Source: JAPWJZ01 sp966211335 (GTDB lineage: Bacteria > Pseudomonadota > Alphaproteobacteria > Micavibrionales > UBA2020). Taken from it: a stretch of 64,000 bases of DNA. The stretch lies in the NCBI GenBank assembly GCA_966211335.1, contig CBIHNF010000001.1, positions 620,001 to 684,000 of the forward strand, in the 5' to 3' direction. Position 1 is the stretch's first letter. Every line of letters starts with the position of its first letter. The position numbers and the translations under genes are program-made. The notes under the pieces were generated by a model that was given only the letters and a program-made list of their open reading frames with translations, was not told the DNA's origin and did no database searches. This document shows, one piece after another, positions 18,010 to 24,899 of this stretch.

Positions 18010-18038
18010 TTGACATAATGTTAAAAAACGGTTAATCT
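18010..18038 (+). promoter_or_regulatory. Sigma-70-like promoter for the 18074 gene
   Basis: TTGACA (18010-18015) and TAATCT (18033-18038), 17-base spacer, about 36 bases upstream of the ATG. The -35 again continues as TTGACATAAT. The 193-base gap between radA and this gene is otherwise A+T-rich and holds no gene. Confidence 0.65.
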
Positions 18039-18073
18039 GGATTTAGATCGTTATCTCGTTGTTATAGGGTGGC

Positions 18074-19159
18074 ATGGGTATTACGAGCAAAATCAGCGAC
18101 GGCATCACCTGGCTTGCTGACAAGCCGAAGAACAGCTGGACGATTGGTCCGTTGCTCTCGTCCCTCACCAATGGCGAAATCAATTTACGCACTATGGGGC
18201 TCAACCGTGCCGGCCGTATCATGGAACGCGGCATCTTCGTCGCCGGTATGGGCGCTGGCGCTGCCGCCTGCATTTTCATGGAGCATTCGATTGTGCCCAT
18301 GGTTCCGGTTTTCCTGCTCACCAAACTTGCGGGCTACATGGGCGGCGGCGTCGCCCATGTGCTGGCCGACAAGGCGGCGCCCATCGCGCATGCCGTTGAC
18401 CGTGCGGTGCGCAACTTCAGCAATCGCAAACCCGCCGGCATCCGCCCCGCCGATGAAAACGGCAAGACCGTGAAGGCGCAGAAGGCATTCAAGGAGAAAA
18501 AACCCGTGGAGCAGAAAGCCAACGCAAGGCCGCAGGCGCCGAAAACCACCGGCCTGAAAAGCCTTAGCAAAGGCTTTGTGAAGACCATGGACTGGATCAA
18601 CACGGAACCGCACTTCCACGGCACGCTGCTTGCCACCGCTTATAAACTTGTCGGCAAGGAATACCCTGAAACGCCTTATACGCGCCTTGGCCGCTTGGCA
18701 GAACGCGCGACCACCCTGACGCTGCTCGGCATTTGCGCCATCGGTATCGCGGGCGGTGCTGGCTCCATCCCCCTCATCGCCGGCATCGTTGCCGCTATCT
18801 CGCCTTTCTGGGGCGCGGGCGTCGGCATGGCGGTTGGCAAAGTTGGCAAAGTAATTGGCGGCGTTGCCCATGTGATCGACCGTGCCGTTTCCCGCAATCA
18901 GGCCAAAACCGCAGACCAGATTTTCGACGAAGTCGGAGCGCGCATGGCGCCCTCGCCGCAGAATGGCGTTGGTGTCACCCCGACCGTCGGCCAGAAACAA
19001 TCAATGCGTTCTGATTTCGCGCAAAGTGCCGCCAAGCCTGAACCGGAAGTGGGCGCACGCCCCAGTGTGCAGTCGAAATACGTGCTGGATGACACCGCGC
19101 CCGAAAGCGCCATTATCACGGCCCTCAAGGCACAGGCACAGCAACAGCGCCGGATGTAG
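18074..19159 (+). CDS. Uncharacterised membrane-associated protein with internal duplication
   Basis: 361 residues, no family recognised. Two Gly/Ala-rich hydrophobic regions, each followed by an amphipathic helix. First, IFVAGMGAGAAACIFMEH and VPVFLLTKLAGYMGGG lead into VAHVLADKAAPIAHAVDRAV. Second, TLLGICAIGIAGGAGSIPL and AGIVAAISPFWGAGVGMAV lead into GGVAHVIDRAVSRNQAK. The repeated GGVAH-hydrophobic-DRAV motif shows an internal duplication separated by a Lys-rich linker (residues 135-180). The C-terminus is polar. It is monocistronic with its own promoter and a strong terminator. Confidence 0.75.
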   Translation: MGITSKISDGITWLADKPKNSWTIGPLLSSLTNGEINLRTMGLNRAGRIMERGIFVAGMGAGAAACIFMEHSIVPMVPVFLLTKLAGYMGGGVAHVLADKAAPIAHAVDRAVRNFSNRKPAGIRPADENGKTVKAQKAFKEKKPVEQKANARPQAPKTTGLKSLSKGFVKTMDWINTEPHFHGTLLATAYKLVGKEYPETPYTRLGRLAERATTLTLLGICAIGIAGGAGSIPLIAGIVAAISPFWGAGVGMAVGKVGKVIGGVAHVIDRAVSRNQAKTADQIFDEVGARMAPSPQNGVGVTPTVGQKQSMRSDFAQSAAKPEPEVGARPSVQSKYVLDDTAPESAIITALKAQAQQQRRM

Positions 19160-19183
19160 TTTCAAGAATTTAAACCGATAAAG

Positions 19184-19217
19184 AAAAACCCCGCCGGGAT
19201 AAACCGGCGGGGTTTTT
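19184..19217. terminator. Bidirectional intrinsic terminator
   Basis: A 14-base perfect stem (AAAAACCCCGCCGG paired with CCGGCGGGGTTTTT) around a 6-base loop. T-runs lie on both strands, between the convergent 18074 gene and rplT, so it can stop transcription from either side. Confidence 0.9.
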
Positions 19218-19240
19218 TATTTGGTCTTGGCTTTGAAAGC

Positions 19241-19627
19241 TTAAGCGGCTTTCTTGCCTTCTTTCGCTTTTGCATCCAGCGCCGACTTCGCTTGCGCTGC
19301 GATCGCGCCGAAACCGGCTTCGTCGCGCACAGCGATATCGGACAGCACTTTCCGGTCGAGCGTGACGCCGGCCAGTTTCAGGCCGCCCATCAGTTTCGAG
19401 TAGGTCAGGCCATGCAGGCGCGCGCCTGCATTGATGCGCTGGATCCACAGACCACGGAAGTCGCGTTTCTTGTTGCGACGGTCGCGGTATGCGTAGCGCA
19501 GTGCTTTTTCAAGACGCTCGATGGCGACGCGATAGCATTTGCTGCCGCGGCCATAGTAGCCTTTGGAGAGTTTCAGGACTTTTTTGTGGCGATTGATGCC
19601 GGCGGTACCGCCTTTAACGCGTGCCAT
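19241..19627 (-). CDS. rplT: 50S ribosomal protein L20
   Basis: 128 residues. Starts MARVKGGTAGINRHKKVLKL with the typical KGYYGRGSKCYRVAIERLEK and RDRRNKKRDFRGLWIQRINA blocks, then ARLHGLTYSKLMGGLKLAGV. About ten residues longer than E. coli L20, with a Lys/Ala-rich tail. It binds 23S rRNA early in 50S assembly and in many bacteria represses its own operon. Immediately follows rpmI, 1 base apart. Confidence 0.98.
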   Translation of the reverse strand: MARVKGGTAGINRHKKVLKLSKGYYGRGSKCYRVAIERLEKALRYAYRDRRNKKRDFRGLWIQRINAGARLHGLTYSKLMGGLKLAGVTLDRKVLSDIAVRDEAGFGAIAAQAKSALDAKAKEGKKAA

Positions 19628-19628
19628 G

Positions 19629-19904
19629 TTATGCGGCCTCCTTGTTTGCTGCTGCTGCGCGGTCAGCTTTGCTGACGTAGCGCGCTTTTTTGCGCGTCAG
19701 TTTGCGCTGGTAGGGCAGGAAGTTTTTCAGCAGGATCGTTGCGTCCTCGATGCTCATGATGAGCGTCGAGCGGCCTTCACGTTTCATGCGTTTGGATTTG
19801 TTGGTCATCAGGTGGCGCTTGTGGGCGGCACGGGCCTTGACCTTACCCGTGCGGGTAACGGCAAAGCGTTTTTTCGCACCGGAGTGCGTTTTCATCTTTG
19901 GCAT
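19629..19904 (-). CDS. rpmI: 50S ribosomal protein L35
   Basis: I start at ATG 19904 (MPKMKTHSGAKKRF), the family's invariant beginning; an in-frame upstream ATG is rejected. The 91-residue product is about 26 residues longer than the usual 65: the L35 core ends near LLKNFLPYQRK and is followed by a Lys/Arg/Ala extension. Ribosome site AAAGGAAAAG. infC, often upstream, is not here. Confidence 0.96.
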   Translation of the reverse strand: MPKMKTHSGAKKRFAVTRTGKVKARAAHKRHLMTNKSKRMKREGRSTLIMSIEDATILLKNFLPYQRKLTRKKARYVSKADRAAAANKEAA

Positions 19905-20009
19905 TTCTTTTCCTTTCAGGGAATGAATTGAACCCGCCCGCGAGGCAGCCAATATATAGCCAGCGGAGGGGCACGGAATTTTTTTCAAAAAACCGCTTTA
20001 TGGAGAGAT

Positions 20010-20039
20010 CTTATATCGGGGCGGGCCGTATAATGTCAA
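20010..20039 (-). promoter_or_regulatory. Promoter of rpmI-rplT
   Basis: Minus-strand TTGACA (20039-20034) and TATAAG (20015-20010), 18-base spacer, about 106 bases upstream of rpmI. The best-matching housekeeping promoter in the window; the leader is long enough for autoregulation by L20 but I see no specific structure. Confidence 0.7.
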
Positions 20040-20169
20040 GAAATTCCCCTAAAACAGGCCATTCGAGGCCGCAAACATGGGAATATTTAACATAAACCGG
20101 AACAAACCGGTTTTTTGGACACAGAATCGCCAATAGTGGCTTGTAAGACTTGGACAATTAATCCCGCCG

Positions 20170-20185
20170 GTCCTAACATTAGGAC
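20170..20185. promoter_or_regulatory. Palindrome upstream of the PilZ gene
   Basis: GTCCTAA and TTAGGAC face each other across a 2-base centre, a 7+7 perfect inverted repeat ending 41 bases before the PilZ gene start. A TTGGAC at about 20150 with TAACAT overlapping the palindrome gives a weak promoter candidate. An operator or a start-site-proximal hairpin is possible; no regulator is known. Confidence 0.4.
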
Positions 20186-20226
20186 AGGACTGGTGGAGCT
20201 TTGTCCAACAACAAAGGGTTAACATC

Positions 20227-20622
20227 ATGATCGACCGTATCCTCAATATGCTTGGCATTGGCGATGGCAGCTTTAACAAGGATGGCTCGACACGCCGGAA
20301 ACACGTGCGCCACGCGGGCGTGCTGGCCGATGTGATCGTCGCGGACCGCGCCTATGGCGTGAAGGACTGGAGCACGGGCGGCGTTTACTTTGAAGCCCAG
20401 CCGGAAGCAAAACTGAATGTCGGCGACCGCGTGCAGTTCCTGCTCCGCTTCCGTCTGCCCAATGAAACCGTCAACATCATGCAGACCGGTAAAATCGTGC
20501 GCGCCGTGCGCAAGGGCCTCGCCGCCGAATTCATGCCCCTGTCGCCGGAATCAAAGCGCAAGTTCGCGCGTGTGCTGGACGGCGTCAACGCCCAGCGCTT
20601 TGTTGAGTCCCAAGTCGCCTGA
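20227..20622 (+). CDS. PilZ domain protein
   Basis: 131 residues. The PilZ c-di-GMP-binding signature is present: an Arg-rich RRKHVRH (RxxxR) at about residues 23-29, DWSTGG (D/NxSxxG) near residue 49, then the beta-barrel core (VGDRVQFLLRFRLP, MQTGKIVRAVRKGLAAEF). It may link c-di-GMP to motility or envelope processes given the flagellar genes elsewhere in the window, but that connection is inference. Ribosome site AAAGGG. Confidence 0.85.
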   Translation: MIDRILNMLGIGDGSFNKDGSTRRKHVRHAGVLADVIVADRAYGVKDWSTGGVYFEAQPEAKLNVGDRVQFLLRFRLPNETVNIMQTGKIVRAVRKGLAAEFMPLSPESKRKFARVLDGVNAQRFVESQVA

Positions 20623-20697
20623 ACCTTGCCTAAACCACTGAAAACGGCTAAAAGAAATCATCTTATTTCAACCGCTTGATAGGGTGATTCCGAAAGC

Positions 20698-21009
20698 ATG
20701 GGTCCGCTCGTCGCGCTACTGGGTTTCGTAGGGGCCATCATTGCCTGGGCGTATTTCGCCTGGCAGCCGCCCTACGCCAATAAAAAGCAGCTCTCCGTCT
20801 TCAACTGGTCGGTGATGTTCGCGATGGCGATGATCTGCATCTCGTGGATCGCGAATATGAGCGTCTGGCTCAGCGATGAATCGGTCGAAAAATTCCGCGT
20901 CACCTTCGCCGCCGGCGGCGCGATCGGCATTGAAATCGTCTTCCTCTCCTTCATGTTCATCGTGCGCAACTTCTGGATCTTCAAGCCGCCAAAACAGGGC
21001 CGCCGCTGA
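20698..21009 (+). CDS. Small membrane protein
   Basis: 103 residues with three predicted membrane helices: LVALLGFVGAIIAWAYFAW, NWSVMFAMAMICISWIANM and IGIEIVFLSFMFIVRNFWI. No family recognised. Its TGA overlaps the pyrE ATG by one base, indicating coupled translation. Confidence 0.7.
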   Translation: MGPLVALLGFVGAIIAWAYFAWQPPYANKKQLSVFNWSVMFAMAMICISWIANMSVWLSDESVEKFRVTFAAGGAIGIEIVFLSFMFIVRNFWIFKPPKQGRR

Positions 21010-21707
21010 TGCAGAATTTCGTCGATACATCGAAGACCGGCCAGCGCACCGCGCAGCTGCTGATTGATATCGCCGCCGTGCATTTCAACGCCGAAAAGCC
21101 CTTTACCTTTACGTCAGGCTGGGCGAGCCCCGTTTATATCGACTGCCGCAAGGTGATTTCCTTCCTGGAGCCGCGCCGCGAAATTATCCGCATGGGCGCC
21201 GAGCAGCTGAAAGCCGGCTGCGATATGAGCCGGGTTGATTTTATCGCGGGCGGCGAAACCGCCGGCATTTCCTACGCCGCCTGGCTGTCGGAAGCACTTG
21301 GCAAGCCCATGCTTTACGTGCGCAAGAAGCCGAAAGGCTTCGGTCGCGGCGCGCAGATTGAAGGCGAGCTGTTTGACGGCGCGCGCGTTCTGCTGGTGGA
21401 AGACCTCACCACCGACGGCGCGTCGAAGGTCGCCTTCGCCAATGCCCTGCGTGATGGCGGTGCGGTGGTGGAAGATGTCTTCTCCGTCTTCTTCTACGGT
21501 ATCTACAAGGAAAGCGAAGAAATTTTCCAGCAAGCGGGTCTGAAGCTCCACGCCCTCGCCACCTGGAAAGACGTGCTGGCGGAAGCGCGGACGCGCGAGC
21601 TGTTCCCCGAAACGACCTTCACGGAAGTTGAAAAGTTCCTGAATGCCCCCGCCGAATGGTCGCGCGATCACGGCGGCGTCTTTGAACGCGCCAAAGCAGC
21701 GGGTTAA
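21009..21707 (+). CDS. pyrE: Orotate phosphoribosyltransferase
   Basis: 232 residues. The PRPP-binding signature VLLVEDLTTDGASK near residues 130-143 and the orotate-site segments FTSGWASPVYIDCRK and MLYVRKKPKGFGRGAQIEG identify PyrE, which joins orotate to PRPP in UMP synthesis. Starts within the stop of the membrane-protein gene and is followed 4 bases later by a small helical gene. Confidence 0.95.
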   Translation: MQNFVDTSKTGQRTAQLLIDIAAVHFNAEKPFTFTSGWASPVYIDCRKVISFLEPRREIIRMGAEQLKAGCDMSRVDFIAGGETAGISYAAWLSEALGKPMLYVRKKPKGFGRGAQIEGELFDGARVLLVEDLTTDGASKVAFANALRDGGAVVEDVFSVFFYGIYKESEEIFQQAGLKLHALATWKDVLAEARTRELFPETTFTEVEKFLNAPAEWSRDHGGVFERAKAAG

Positions 21708-21710
21708 GCC

Positions 21711-21971
21711 ATGCCGCTCGACAGCCAGGATTTTGAACTGCTGAAATCCATCCGCAAGGCCCTGCGTGACGGCGACGAAATCACCACCAATATGCTGCGC
21801 CAGATGGTGGATGCCAATAACAAGAATTCCGCCGCCACCGCCGCCGCCTTCAACCGCGTCGCCGCCGCCATGGAAAACCTCACTGAAGAAATCCGCGGCC
21901 TCCGCCGCGACCTCGCGCCCGATCTCGAAAAGAAAAAACTCTCCCCGCCCGCCCCGCAGCCGAAGCATTAA
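21711..21971 (+). CDS. Small coiled-coil protein
   Basis: 86 residues, mostly helical with a heptad pattern (AAFNRVAAAMENLTEEIRGL), a Pro-rich tail and no membrane segment. It begins 4 bases after pyrE, so is probably co-translated. Unknown function. Confidence 0.62.
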   Translation: MPLDSQDFELLKSIRKALRDGDEITTNMLRQMVDANNKNSAATAAAFNRVAAAMENLTEEIRGLRRDLAPDLEKKKLSPPAPQPKH

Positions 21972-21983
21972 GCAACACATTCT

Positions 21984-22069
21984 GTCATCCCTGCGAAAGC
22001 AGGGATCCAGGGCTTTTAATCCCGCCGCCCGCTTTTGCGACTCTAGATCCCTGCTTTCGCAGGGATGAC
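21984..22069. repeat. Inverted-repeat intergenic element
   Basis: Two perfect 24-base arms (21984-22007 and 22046-22069) flank a 38-base centre, and each arm itself contains the hairpin CCCTGCGAAAGCAGGG. The core TCATCCCTGCGAAAGCAGGGATC resembles REP-like or MITE-like interspersed repeats found across proteobacteria, here between convergent genes. No transposase nearby and only this copy in the window. Confidence 0.7.
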
Positions 22070-22118
22070 GGGTGGTGTGATGGCTATGCCCTAATCAAAA
22101 TGACAGAAGAGGGCGAAG

Positions 22119-23285
22119 CTACCTGCTCGTCAGCACGGGCTGGTTGGGGTCGATTTTCATGGTGATGGAGAGGTAGGCGATAAGGTCGCGGAGGGAAACG
22201 ACTCCCATGAATTCGCCGTCCTGCTCCACCAGCAGCGAATCTTTCCGGCGCTTTTGCATGATGTCGAGCGCATCGGCGGCGGAGGTATCGGGGCGGATGG
22301 AGTTATGCTCGTCCGGCTTTTCCATGACGGAGGCCACATGCAGCCAGTTCCACTTCTCCCGCTCGAGCGCCAGAATGCCGTGTAGCGTGATGATGCCGAC
22401 GAGCGTGCCGCGGTCCACGACCGGAAACAATTTCTGGTAATGCTTGTAGACGTAATTATCCACAAAATCATTGATGGTCATATCGGGTGAGACGGAGACG
22501 ATCTGCCCGTGCATAAAGCGGGTGACTTTCTCTGCGCCCAAAATCGAGCGGCTTTCGGTGTGGCGCACCGCATAGGTGCCGGCGCCGTGCACGAACAGGC
22601 CAAGGATGCCCGACCACATGCCCTGCACCACATTGTCAAACCAGACGATGTTGTAAATCGCATAGGCCAGCAGGCCATAGGCGAAAAACGCGCCAAGCGA
22701 GGTCGCAATGCGCGTCGCCAGAACAAGGTTTTTCTTAAACCCCCATATGAGGGCGCGGAGCGCACGGCCGCCGTCTAGCGGGAAGGCGGGCACCATATTG
22801 AAGATGGCAATCATCATGTTGAGGTTGCCAAGGTAGCCGAGCACCCGCGCCGGCGCGCCGTCGTTCAAATACAAAACCCATAATGAATGCAGCGCCCAGA
22901 AGAACAGGCCCATCAGCACGCTCATGATCGGCCCGGCAATCGCCATCATGAACTCGCCCTTGGGGTGGCTCGGCTCTCCCTTCAGTTCCGCAACGCCGCC
23001 GAAGATGAACAGCGTGATGCTTTCAATCGGCATATGGTAGTATTCCGCAATCACCGCATGCGCCACTTCATGCGCGATGATGGAGGCAAGGATGCCAACA
23101 AGAGTCGACATCGCCATAAACTGGTACAGCTGCGCCGAATGCCCGGGGAAGGCGTGCGGGTACATTTTGGTCGACAGAGTCCAGACCAGCAGGATGGACA
23201 TGAAAATCCAGCTCGCATCCGCCTTGACGGGAAAGCCGAAGAAATGAAAAAGCGTGATCCGGTTAAACAAACTGCTATCCTTCAA
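22119..23285 (-). CDS. Site-2-type M50 metalloprotease with CBS domains
   Basis: 388 residues, TTG start (no in-frame ATG before the first helix; an in-frame TGA lies just upstream). Zinc site IIAHEVAHAVIAEYY (HExxH) in an early membrane helix and the second-ligand motif NMVPAFPLDGGRALRAL fit the S2P/SpoIVFB family. Six hydrophobic segments are followed by two CBS domains in the last 140 residues (KLFPVVDRGTLVGIITLHGI, DSLLVEQDGEFMGVVSLRDL). It probably cleaves a membrane substrate, with nucleotide sensing by the CBS pair (inference). Confidence 0.87.
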   Translation of the reverse strand: MKDSSLFNRITLFHFFGFPVKADASWIFMSILLVWTLSTKMYPHAFPGHSAQLYQFMAMSTLVGILASIIAHEVAHAVIAEYYHMPIESITLFIFGGVAELKGEPSHPKGEFMMAIAGPIMSVLMGLFFWALHSLWVLYLNDGAPARVLGYLGNLNMMIAIFNMVPAFPLDGGRALRALIWGFKKNLVLATRIATSLGAFFAYGLLAYAIYNIVWFDNVVQGMWSGILGLFVHGAGTYAVRHTESRSILGAEKVTRFMHGQIVSVSPDMTINDFVDNYVYKHYQKLFPVVDRGTLVGIITLHGILALEREKWNWLHVASVMEKPDEHNSIRPDTSAADALDIMQKRRKDSLLVEQDGEFMGVVSLRDLIAYLSITMKIDPNQPVLTSR

Positions 23286-23305
23286 GGGACGGTTTCAAAA
23301 AAGCG

Positions 23306-23333
23306 TTGCCCTTCCGCCGATGCCGGATAAAAT
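23306..23333 (+). promoter_or_regulatory. Weak candidate promoter for the 23360 lipoprotein
   Basis: TTGCCC (23306-23311) and TAAAAT (23328-23333), 16-base spacer, 26 bases before the start. The -10 is a 5 of 6 match, the -35 4 of 6. Confidence 0.32.
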
Positions 23334-23359
23334 ATAACTGAAACAGACCAAGGCAAGCC

Positions 23360-23878
23360 ATGAAAATCAGATACATCCGCTTCCTGCTCCCCGCCCTTCT
23401 GCTCGTCGGCCTTTCTGCCTGCGATACGCTGCAGCAGTACGGCCTTGTGAAGCCGCAGTACAAGCCGCTCGATTCCGAAATCGCCGCACTTGCCGCGCCG
23501 CAGGCAGCGCCGGCACCGGGCGTGCACCCGCTCTTCTGCAGCGTCGGCTTGGGCGCCGCAAAATTCGGCAAGAATTGGTACGATTTTGACACCACCGGCT
23601 TCACGCTGCCCGAAAAGGCGCGCGTCAACATCAGCCTCGCCCCCAAGACCGGTACAGGTGCTTCCAGCTTTCAGGGCTTCTTTGATGAGGACGGGCAAAA
23701 GCTGGTCTTCTGCCCCCTCGTCGACGGCCCGCCCGACAAGACGGTCGCTTGCACCAGCCTTTATGCGCTGGACGATGACCTGCAAGACGGCATCCGCCGC
23801 ACCTTCGACATCCCCGAAGCCATCCGCGGCGCGACGATCACCTGCGCCTATGAGACGGGGAAGCTGCAGAAGCTGTAA
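23360..23878 (+). CDS. Putative lipoprotein
   Basis: 172 residues with a lipoprotein signal peptide (lipobox VGLSAC, Cys about residue 22). The mature part has four cysteines (LFCSVG, VFCPLV, VACTS, ITCAY) that could form disulfides, and a beta-rich pattern. No family recognised. It is monocistronic with a clear terminator just after it. Confidence 0.72.
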   Translation: MKIRYIRFLLPALLLVGLSACDTLQQYGLVKPQYKPLDSEIAALAAPQAAPAPGVHPLFCSVGLGAAKFGKNWYDFDTTGFTLPEKARVNISLAPKTGTGASSFQGFFDEDGQKLVFCPLVDGPPDKTVACTSLYALDDDLQDGIRRTFDIPEAIRGATITCAYETGKLQKL

Positions 23879-23898
23879 GTCATTTTATACCGCATAAA

Positions 23899-23932
23899 AA
23901 AACGCCCCGGCTTTAACAGCGCGGGGCGTTTT
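23899..23932. terminator. Intrinsic terminator, bidirectional
   Basis: AAAACGCCCCG pairs with CGGGGCGTTTT across 12 bases, with A- and T-rich flanks, between the convergent lipoprotein and Nudix-like genes. Confidence 0.85.
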
Positions 23933-23949
23933 GTTTTATCGGACGGGGT

Positions 23950-24744
23950 TTAGTGCCGCGGGTGGTTGTCGCGGAAGGCGGCTTTGCGGCCGGCGGCTTC
24001 GACTTCGGCGAAATGGGTTTCGACGACTTTGAACAGCGACTGCTGGTCTTTGTGCAGCAGGTTGACTTTGCCTTGCGCCACATCGCTCAAATCGAAAATG
24101 GCGACGTTCGAGACTTCCGGCTTGCCGCTGTCGGGATTGATACTTTGTGCGGCGGTCGCCGCTGCATAGGCGGGACTGGCGGCGATATTGGCGATATGCG
24201 CCTTCACGGTTTTGACTTCATCTGCGTTCAGTTCCAGCAGCATGCCGATGACGATGCGCTTTTCACCGCTGCGGAAGGCGAGGGTGAGCGTGTCCATCGG
24301 CTTCAGGCGCTTCGGGTCGACGGCGAGGAGGGGAGAGCCATCGGGGTTTTTCAGCTCCTCCTCCACTTCGCGCGCGGCGCCGGTGCGGCCGTCTTCCGGC
24401 GCGCTGGATTTTGCGACGAGCGTGCTGCCCGGCGTTTCGGAGAGGTTGATAAAGCCGCCTGGAATCATATAGGCCGGTACATTCGCCTCGCCGGGTTTGG
24501 CGTAATGGTCGCCGGTTTCGGCCAGCACTACTTTGCGCACGCCACCCTCCATAAAGGTCAGCACCACGCCGGAGCCGGCGGTCGCCTTTTGCACTTCTTC
24601 CACCACGGCGCCGTCCAGCGTCGTCCAGACCGGCAGGTTTGGCCAGTTTTCCTTCACGACCTCGCGCAGGATCTCTTTCTTGTCCTTGTCGCTGAGCGCG
24701 GCTTTGTCGAAGATGTCGCGGATTTGTTTGCTGATGTCGGACAT
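23950..24744 (-). CDS. Nudix-like protein with interrupted Nudix box
   Basis: 264 residues. A helical start (residues 1-30) leads to a Nudix-like core: GVRKVVLAETGDHY, the strand NVPAYMIPGGFINLSE, then an unusual 20-odd-residue insertion, then AAREVEEELKNPDG, which supplies the REVEEE helix of the box. So the canonical G-x5-E-x7-RExxEE spacing is broken by extra loop residues. Substrate unknown. Ribosome site AAGGA at good spacing. Confidence 0.7.
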   Translation of the reverse strand: MSDISKQIRDIFDKAALSDKDKKEILREVVKENWPNLPVWTTLDGAVVEEVQKATAGSGVVLTFMEGGVRKVVLAETGDHYAKPGEANVPAYMIPGGFINLSETPGSTLVAKSSAPEDGRTGAAREVEEELKNPDGSPLLAVDPKRLKPMDTLTLAFRSGEKRIVIGMLLELNADEVKTVKAHIANIAASPAYAAATAAQSINPDSGKPEVSNVAIFDLSDVAQGKVNLLHKDQQSLFKVVETHFAEVEAAGRKAAFRDNHPRH

Positions 24745-24788
24745 AGGGCTTTTCCTTGTGATTCTACTGTTATGCTCTGCTAGAGTAT

Positions 24789-24817
24789 TTAATATTCTCT
24801 ATCGGAGCATAAGTCAA
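24789..24817 (-). promoter_or_regulatory. Sigma-70-like promoter for the 23950 gene
   Basis: Minus-strand TTGACT (24817-24812) and TATTAA (24794-24789), 17-base spacer, 45 bases upstream of the start. The -10 lies inside an imperfect palindrome (TAGAG...CTCTA, 24781-24801) that could be an operator. Confidence 0.55.
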
Positions 24818-24846
24818 CAGCCTATTTTTTACTTTTATTCCGGTAT

Positions 24847-24887
24847 AAAAAAACCTCCCCGGCTATCAGCGGCGGGGAGGTTTTTTT
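24847..24887. terminator. Intrinsic terminator
   Basis: AAAAAAACCTCCCCG pairs with CGGGGAGGTTTTTTT. It closes the minus-strand gene ending at 24900 and lies upstream of the Nudix-like gene's promoter. Confidence 0.85.
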
Positions 24888-24899
24888 AAACGCTGGAAA

